Assembly: GCF_037975245.1 (NCBI RefSeq)
Contig: NC_092576.1
Coordinates: forward strand, 33,396,611-33,460,610
Length of the DNA: 64,000 nt
Origin: Apostichopus japonicus
Lineage: Eukaryota > Echinodermata > Holothuroidea > Aspidochirotida > Stichopodidae
Reading direction: 5' to 3'
In this document: positions 57,126 through 64,000 of the stretch, piece after piece
Position numbering within the stretch: the stretch's first letter is position 1
Layout: each line of letters opens with the position of its first letter
Made by a program: the position numbers and the translations under genes
The notes under the pieces: model-generated
What the model saw: only the letters and a program-made list of their open reading frames with translations
Database searches by the model: none
Told to the model about the DNA's origin: nothing

Positions 57126-57270
57126 TTTATGTTACCGTTGCAGAAACTTATGTTGCCGTCGCGAAAAGTATAGGTTGCCGTCGCGGAAACTTAAGTTGCA
57201 TTCGAGGAAAATCCCGTTGTCTAATGTCATTCCATTGTCCAAGTTCATTCCGTTATCCAAATTCATTTCG
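57126..57270. repeat. Two adjoining short tandem repeats (~23 bp and 18 bp)
   Basis: About four copies of a unit like GTTGCCGTCGCGGAAACTTA (57,130-57,210) are followed by three copies of TTGTCCAAGTTCATTCCG (57,216-57,270). The plus frames through both stay open. Confidence 0.7.
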
Positions 57271-57279
57271 AAGACACCC

Positions 57280-57896
57280 CCCACTCCCCCAGTTCCAATG
57301 CCTCTATATAACTAGATATGTGGGGGACAAACCATAATAGCTACATATACATCGGTACTCTGCAATAGACTGGTGTCCATCTCGCAAAGGATCAGAGAAC
57401 TATATAAATTCACATACGCAGATTATAAGAATATCAGTTGACTTTACCTGGTAGAAGTATACAAAAACTGGTCAAGTGCATGACTCGCAACCACAAGTCC
57501 CTGTTTACAAAGGCACTTTAAATACAAACTTTTTTTCTCAAAAGAAGCTAGTGTAGGCCGGGATATGGCGGAGTGTCAGCTCAACGCCGGTGCCTTCCAG
57601 TCATAAGGTAATGTGTGTCGTCCACTTACAGAGTTGTTGACAATTGATGATTCATAATCATGCATGGACATTAAATATGAATGTAAGAGACGCTTGCGGC
57701 TATGATAAGCCATGAGGCTTCTGCGCGAGTTCCTGCTTGTTCCTGCTATATTATAAGATTAGCCTACTATCACTGTACTGGATTGAATATGTGTTCGTTA
57801 TGTGACGGATGACGATTAAGGTATTCATGTTTGCTAGCATTGCATATCGCAGGTGACATCCATAGGTAGACAGCCTAAGACTTTGAGGCTTATACT
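57280..57896. other. Non-coding stretch
   Basis: No supported feature up to the hAT-type element. Confidence 0.4.
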
Positions 57897-58806
57897 CAGT
57901 GGCGGACTGGCTACACAGGCATGTGTGCAATGACCGTTCAGATGGGGAGCCTGGTAGAAATTACAGCCCGTTTTCATAGCAGTTAATAGAATAAAGACGG
58001 GCTGTGTAGAAATTTATTTTTAACCGTGGGAATCAGCTCATGTAATTCGCCATGTTAGTTATTCTCTTAGTTCGTAACATAAGAACATGTGCTATTAATA
58101 GCAACCCGTCAATGCTAATATGTTTACGACTAGATACACAAGTACGGTGACCAATGCATTCTGACATTTACCTTGCATTAGCAGAGAATACAGATTTTAT
58201 TAATCTGCACTTCGTCAGTAAAAAAGGGTAAAATCTTATTAGATTATTTGGATATCACTCAGAAGCTAAGTCTTGAGAGATTAGGTATGAATCAAATTGA
58301 CTCGTATACAGAAGGATATTTGGTTATCAAAATTAGACAAATGTTAGTCGACGACTTTGAGTATTTTTCCCCGTTTACCGATTCGTGAAATAAATCCCCA
58401 CAATAATTGAACAGGGCAACAAAGGTGTGTGTAAGGATAGGGGATTACCCTTGTTTTTCTTCTTTTTTCAAGCATGTCAAAAACTTGCTTGAATCTAAAT
58501 AAAATTCAGTATTTAACATATTTTTTTTTCTATTTTTGTTTACGTTTTTAACTTTCCTCAGTTTAATCAAGTTTTGCTTCTGGAAAATTATTTTGGGGTC
58601 TTTTTAATGATTATTGTAACCTACAAAATTGAGAAATATAGCCCCATTTTTGCATCTAGGCATTCCTTAACTTCAGAAAAATCTCAATGGGGAGGGGGAC
58701 ACCCTTAGATCCCTCCCACATTATGTAAGTAACATATCAATGAATAGTGGGCCCCCGGTCTATGTGAAAATTGCCCTGGCCAGTTTTAAGACCCAGTCCG
58801 CCCCTG
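57897..58806. mobile_element. 910-bp hAT-type non-autonomous element
   Basis: The ends CAGTGGCGGACTGG (57,897-57,910) and CCAGTCCGCCCCTG (58,793-58,806) are inverted with one mismatch. They are flanked by CTTATACT (57,889-57,896) and CATATACT (58,807-58,814), an 8-bp duplication with one difference. The end motif CAG-x-GGCGGA is typical of hAT elements. There is no transposase frame. Confidence 0.85.
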
Positions 58807-58814
58807 CATATACT

Positions 58815-59430
58815 CCTACAACAGGCTTAGCAAGCAGATAGGCTAGATATGTTGATAGAATTCTGAGGTATTTGCCAGTAGCGCCCTCGGTGGTGTCTCA
58901 AATCTTTGTCATGAAAGATGGCCGAGCCCATGTTTTGGTCAAATAAAATTAGCTATAGTCTAGATGATGCTTTTTTCATTGATACCAAATTTGCGATTGG
59001 AAATGCACTCGTTTTGTCAACTATCACATAATTAAATTACGGCAAAACAACGTTATATAATACAGATGTTAGGACTTTGTTTTAGCTCTGCGTATGCATG
59101 TAATAATTTACATTACTTTAGTTCGTGGCAAACGCCATGTAAATGTACCATGTATTACTCTAATTTAACCATTACCGCTGTAAGATAAGCGTACATTTAT
59201 TGGCTGGGAGCATTTTTCCCCCTATATGTTATTTTATTGATCGGTTTGACCACACTTTCTTGCTATTCCTGGACTTGCCTTCATTTAAACATTCCATCCT
59301 ACTTTGCCTCTGAAAATCTTTTCATAGTTTGAAAAAGCTTGTTTATGAAGTGGTTATGCCATCACTTGCCACTATTTTTTGTTTGTTTTTTGTTTCGATG
59401 AATATCATAACCTATGCAATCATGCATGGT
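58815..59430. other. Non-coding stretch
   Basis: No supported feature. A (GT)n tract of about 17 bp follows at 59,435-59,452. Confidence 0.4.
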
Positions 59431-59469
59431 CGGAGTGTGTGTGTGTGTGTGAGTTTGTGACGTCCAGCT

Positions 59470-61560
59470 TGTAAACATGATATCCCAAGGAGGGAAAGTT
59501 GGACCATGTTCATGTTTGGTGTGTACATGTACCACATTGAGTACAGTAAGCCTATTGTTTTCTGTGGAGGTCAAAGGTCATTTAGGGTCACTGGGGGTCA
59601 AAGTGTCAAAACCTTGTAAACACGATATCTCAAGTAAGAAAGCTTGGGCAGACCTAATATTTAGTGTGTAGAAACTACCACATTCGGTTTTCTGTGGAGG
59701 TCATTTGGGATCACCAGGGGCCAAAATGTGGAAACCTTGTAAACACAACATCTCAAAAAGAGAAGCTTGGGCAGACCTCATAATTAATGTGTAGAAGTAC
59801 CACATTGAGTACAGTAAGCCTGTTGTTTTCTGTGGAGGTCAAAGGTCATTTAGGGTCACCAGGGTCAACATTCTGAAAACCTTGTAAACACAATAGCCCA
59901 AGAAAGGAAGCTTGGGCAGACCTCATATTTAATGTGTAGAAGTACCACATTGAGTACAGGAAGCCTATTGTTTTTGGTGGAGGTCAAAGGTCATTTAGGG
60001 TCACCAGGGTCAAATTGTGAAAACCTTGTAAACACAACATCTCAAAAAGAGAAGCGTGGGCAGACCTCATATTTAATGTGTAGAAGTACCACATTGAGTA
60101 CAGTAAGCCTGTTGTTTTTGGTGGAGGTCAAAGGTCATTTAGGGTCACCAGGGTCAAATTGTGAAAACCTTGTAAACACAATAGCCCAAGAAAGGAAGCT
60201 TGGGCAGACCTCATATTTGTTGTGTAGAAGTACCACATTAAGTACAGGCAGCCTTTCGTTTTTGGCGGAGGTCAAAGGTCAATTGGGGTCACCAGGGTTC
60301 AAAGTGTGAACGTTGCAAAACCAATAAATCAAGAAGGGGAGCATGGACAGACCTCATATTTAGTGTTTAGACCAGAATTTCCCTAACTTTATCCTCCTAC
60401 AAACCCCCTGTGGATGTCAGAGTTGTCCACGAACACCCATCTTTTCGAGACACGATCTGAGTCATTATTATACTATAATACGCATAACAGTGCTTCGTAA
60501 AAGATCAAATTTGTAGTGTAATATTGAGAATGAAAAAAAAAACAATAGTATTTGGAAACTTCAAGATCAGATCAGCTCTCTATCTTCGCGACGTACTTTC
60601 ATGCGTACACCAACTTCACCAAAGTCATGCGGCCTGTCTCTGTTTCATAATTCAGTTAGTTATCACATGCACGATACGATACTACTATGGCAACATATGC
60701 GTATGGAACCGGAAAAGAGTTTGTCGATAGGTACGACTTTTGTACATTACTAAATAACATACTACATTACTAAATAATATGATATATCAGATTTTAGTTC
60801 CACCAAAAGTATTCTAGTTTTGACTTTCAGAAACATCTTATGAACCCCCTGGGATGGACTCACGCACCAGACGGGGGTTCATGCACCCCAGTTAGGGAAC
60901 CCCTGGTTTAGACGTACCCATTGAGTACAACAAGCCTATTGTTTTTGGCGGAGGTCAATGGTCTTTTGGGGTCACCAGAGGTCAAATTGTCAAAACCTTG
61001 TGAACACGATATCTCAAGAAGGGAAGGTCAGACCAATTCATATTTAGTGTGTAGAAGTACCACATTGAGTACAAGAGCCTAATGTTTTTGGTGTAGGTAA
61101 ATGGTCATTTGGGGACAACAGATCAAATCGTGACAACCTTGTAAACATGATATTGCAGAAAGGACAGATCTCATATTTGGTTTGTAGATGTACCATATTA
61201 AAGTTAAGAAGCCTATTATTGCTTTCGGTGGAGGTCAAATGTCATTTGAAGTCAACGAATGCCAAACATTTACTTCACTCCCTTTTTACCTCTCTCCACA
61301 CTAACATATCTTCCTAAACATAATATCGCAAGGGAAGATTGGACAGATGGCATATGTGGTATGTAATTGTACCACATTGAGTAGAAGAAGCCTTAAAGTT
61401 GTGGGCGGAGGTCAATGGTCGTTTGAGTTCACCAGGGATTAGATTAATTGTGAAACCACGTTTAACACAATATTTCAACAAGGACTAATGTCATATTTAG
61501 TATGTTGATGTATCTATCACATTTAGTACAAGAAGCTTGTTGTTGAGGTCAATGGTCATT
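59470..61560. repeat. ~143-bp satellite array with nuclear-receptor-like motifs
   Basis: About eleven units recur at 123-149 bp. Each has ACCACATTGAGTACAGTAAG, CCTATTGTTTTxxGTGGAGG, GTCAAAGGTCATTTAGGGTC, AAACCTTGTAAACACAA and GCTTGGGCAGACCTCATATT. The array is split at 60,373-60,905 by an hAT-type insertion. The units after 61.2 kb are more diverged. Confidence 0.9.
60373..60905. mobile_element. 533-bp hAT-type MITE inside the satellite
   Basis: The ends CAGAATTTCCCTAAC (60,373) and GTTAGGGAACCCCTG (to 60,905) are inverted, and the CAG-x-G-x-TTCCC pattern is typical of hAT elements. A perfect 8-bp duplication GTTTAGAC lies at 60,365-60,372 and 60,906-60,913. No coding frame for a transposase is present. 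Confidence 0.92.
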
Positions 61561-61564
61561 ACAG

Positions 61565-63490
61565 AACAGCCTGTGTCATTGTGAATTTATTGTTTGTCAC
61601 ATCACACTGCTTTTCACTGTATTACTAATATCAAGTATGTTGTACACCCTCACTATACATTCCATCAGATACATGCAGAAAATAAAAATAAAAATGTTAC
61701 CTAATCGAAACCACTATGCATTTTTGCATTCTGGTTACTATTTCTGGCAGCTTTACATCTCAAAGTTTTATATATTATAAACAAGATATAAATAAAGAGA
61801 CCCCAAAAAATGTTTTCTCATTCATAAAAAAGAAGTTCTCTGACCAGAAGTCCCTCAAAGCTGACATCATATGGTGTCAGAGTGGCAGCCACTGTCTTTT
61901 CAGTCGGCGAACTAAAGATTTATCTGGGTATTTTTATGGCAAAAATGCCCTCTCATGTGTCATATTTAGTTGCCTGTTGTGTGCTGTTGACCAGCTTAGG
62001 TCAGCTTTCAACCATTCCACCCACACCAATGCAAAGAAAATCCTGTATATGTGCGCTGTGCATGCATGCCATAATTGATTTTTCCAGCCATTTGGTTTGT
62101 GTAATGACCCAGTTGTGCATATTTTCCCCGAGACCATGTACTCTTGATTGTACTGTTACTGCACCTACAGTTGCTTGTAACTGTATAGACATGACTCACC
62201 CATGGATCATGAACTTATAGGTTTCCTTTGTGACCCATATTTCTTGTAGGAGCATTGTGGTAGTCATATTGAATTGATATGGACGGTGAATGGGAGTGGT
62301 GGATCTCTGTGGCCATGACAAATGTATTTGACAGCACAATTTTTACTTTCAGATTGACTGAAAGGCTCAGACAAACAATGCAAACCAGTTGCAAATGTTT
62401 TTATTTATCAAAGTGCTTGAACTTTTAATGAAGTTTTACCAAGTGTTAGCATGCAGGACAGCACATGTTGCTTCATCCTTGTCTCTGCATCCTGGACACC
62501 ACAATGTCTGCATGTGATGATAATTTCATTAGTCCTAACATGACTTGTGTTATAATGAAAGCCAGAAAACAATTAGTGGTTACGACGTCAAAGCATAATG
62601 TTGTAAGTCCTACATATGTCTTAATATTTCATGAACTTGTGCACACCAAAATGAAGAGGGATCTACAGGGATGTACATACCAAGATTAATATTGGTTCAT
62701 CTGGTGGTCGTTCAGATATCTTGTTTATAAGCTATTTTGGGCAATTTCCCATTAGGCTTTACCTACTCATGAATACTAATGAGGTAAAAGTGGTTGCAAA
62801 GATCCTGTAGTTACATCACCATACCAAGTGTGAACCAATTGTACATATGGTTGCAGAGATATTGACATCTTAAGAATTTTACGTTAAACCACACTTGCAC
62901 TTGGAAATTCATGGCATTGAAACAGAAAACAGCAGTACACATCTACTCATACAAGTATGATATTGATTCATTCTTGTGGTTGTCGAGAGAAAGTATGTTT
63001 ACGAGGTGCCATCACATACGCCCGTCCGCGTACACCTATACACAACTGTAAACACAGACGATTAGAACCAGCTTAACATATATTGAGATATCAAATTCAA
63101 GGTTTATGTTGTGAGTGCATGCATAAACCCAGAGTGATCTGTAAATAATTACTCTACAACTTTCATAAAGTCTGGCCAGCTGCAACCATGTAGTGAGCTA
63201 TAGCTATGCTATTCACAGCTGATCAAGACAACTATAAGAACCTTTGTAGCAGTTACTAATCCTTGTTAACTATACATTAGGCAAAGTAATGACTTTATTG
63301 TCAAAGTTTTGCCACATCAAAGTAATTCTGGTGGACTCGGCCTCAAGTGCGAGTCCACAGAGGTCTGAGCCGAGTCTAAGAAAAAGTGGGTTCCGAGTCC
63401 TCCGACGCTTACCTTTTTATTTGTGTAACACTACTGTCATCAAAGGGGAACAACATTTGGATACCCCGTACTATTTCTATTTCATATCAG
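61565..63490. other. Non-coding stretch, possibly intronic
   Basis: Several open plus-strand frames exist (61,716-62,078 and 62,465-62,689) but none has recognisable content. GACTCGG-type short repeats occur at about 63,334-63,376. Parts may be intron of the gene with the exon at 63,491. Confidence 0.35.
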
Positions 63491-63553
63491 GGTGGCACAA
63501 AGAAAGATTATGACATCGCACAAGAAGTACCCTTTGTCAAGAGTAAGATAGTG
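63491..63553 (+). CDS. Plus-strand host exon, protein not recognised
   Basis: A good acceptor (TATTTCTATTTCATATCAG) precedes exactly 21 open codons, reading GGTKKDYDIAQEVPFVKSKI and one Val. A good donor GTG|GTAAGG follows. Both borders are phase 0. The charged sequence looks like host protein. No neighbouring exon could be joined with confidence, although ATACTG|GTAAGC at about 63,791 is another strong donor. Confidence 0.5.
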
Positions 63554-64000
63554 GTAAGGAACTGGCTGAGTATGTTTAATTGTTGAAAGCAGCGTATGCA
63601 ATTGCTACAAATTCACTTTCCTTTTGAAAAGCCGCACTCATCTAAATGCCTAATTGTTTCCGTTCCTTGTTCTGGACAGTCATTCTGAGAGATACCAGAT
63701 GCTGATGATGTCAAAGGGGTTGATAGTTTGTTGTCTACTGACAAAGTATAATTCAACCATTTCTGTCACACTAACAAACCGATTTATCATACTGGTAAGC
63801 ATATAGTTTCATGGGAAACGGCTGAGGAGCAAGTTTTCCTGTAGTATAATGGTTGCTTGCTCGGAATTAAAGTGAGAATCATTTAATAAGCTAATACCTT
63901 TGAAGTTTCTATTTTTGAAACTCGTTTTACAACCTTCATTTTTTTATTTTCATTTCAATGGCATGAGACGCTCCGTCTGTTCTCTTCCTTCCTTAGAGAT
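63554..64000. other. Probable intron and flank
   Basis: Follows the donor of the exon at 63,491-63,553. No further exon with two good borders was established before the window ends. Confidence 0.35.

Noticed and set aside
61716-62078. 120-codon plus-strand frame
   Set aside because: No motif, no splice borders, and competing open frames on both strands.

Overview
The window looks like nuclear DNA of a marine invertebrate, most likely a deuterostome such as an echinoderm. This rests on the style of the sequence and not on any diagnostic gene: AT-rich non-coding DNA, DIRS tyrosine-recombinase retroelements, Jockey/CR1-type LINE fragments, hAT-like non-autonomous elements, abundant tandem repeats, and small exons with GT-AG borders. 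No operons, bacterial genes or intact single-exon genes were seen.

Layout. A degraded DIRS element (copy A, minus orientation) has its 3' part at 1.38-3.33 kb and its 5' part at 29.57-31.28 kb. The two ends fit each other through the internal complementary region at 1.57-1.67 kb, so the 23-26 kb between may be nested or rearranged material. That interior holds a DIRS gag tract (5.1-6.1 kb), two palindromic fold-back elements (8.6-9.3 and 16.6-17.5 kb), a LINE 3' half with an open RT frame (11.85-13.2 kb), smaller LINE remnants (15.4 and 25.9-26.1 kb), a ~203-bp satellite (18.5-21.4 kb), a 22-bp minisatellite (21.5-22.15 kb) and a duplicated ~370-bp block (23.8-25.2 kb).

From 32.7 to 41.5 kb there are minus-strand exon candidates with matching phases and good splice borders. 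Between them sits a nearly complete but coding-dead DIRS element (copy B, 34,416-40,827) in the same orientation, with inverted terminal repeats, an internal complementary region, gag, RT-RNase H and tyrosine recombinase. From 41.8 to 44.15 kb lies an hAT-type element with a perfect 8-bp target duplication, and a second element with its own perfect 8-bp duplication is nested in it. A LINE endonuclease remnant (45.05-45.47 kb) follows.

At 46.76-47.9 kb there is the 3' end of a plus-strand host gene with four or five exons, one of them only 20 nt, plus a polyadenylation signal. From 48.0 to 54.4 kb four unrelated tandem arrays surround two minus-strand exon candidates (52.03-52.73 kb). The right end carries a ~110-bp-arm inverted repeat (55.06-55.70 kb), a possible two-exon minus-strand gene (56.4-56.9 kb), another hAT-type element (57.9-58.8 kb), a 143-bp satellite whose units carry AGGTCAAAGGTCA motifs (59.5-61.6 kb) interrupted by a third hAT-type insertion, and a plus-strand exon (63.49-63.55 kb).

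How it works together: the DIRS copies keep the cis signals for circular-intermediate replication but have lost their coding capacity. Any activity would depend on proteins from elsewhere. Host coding sequence is sparse and the host proteins were not identified.
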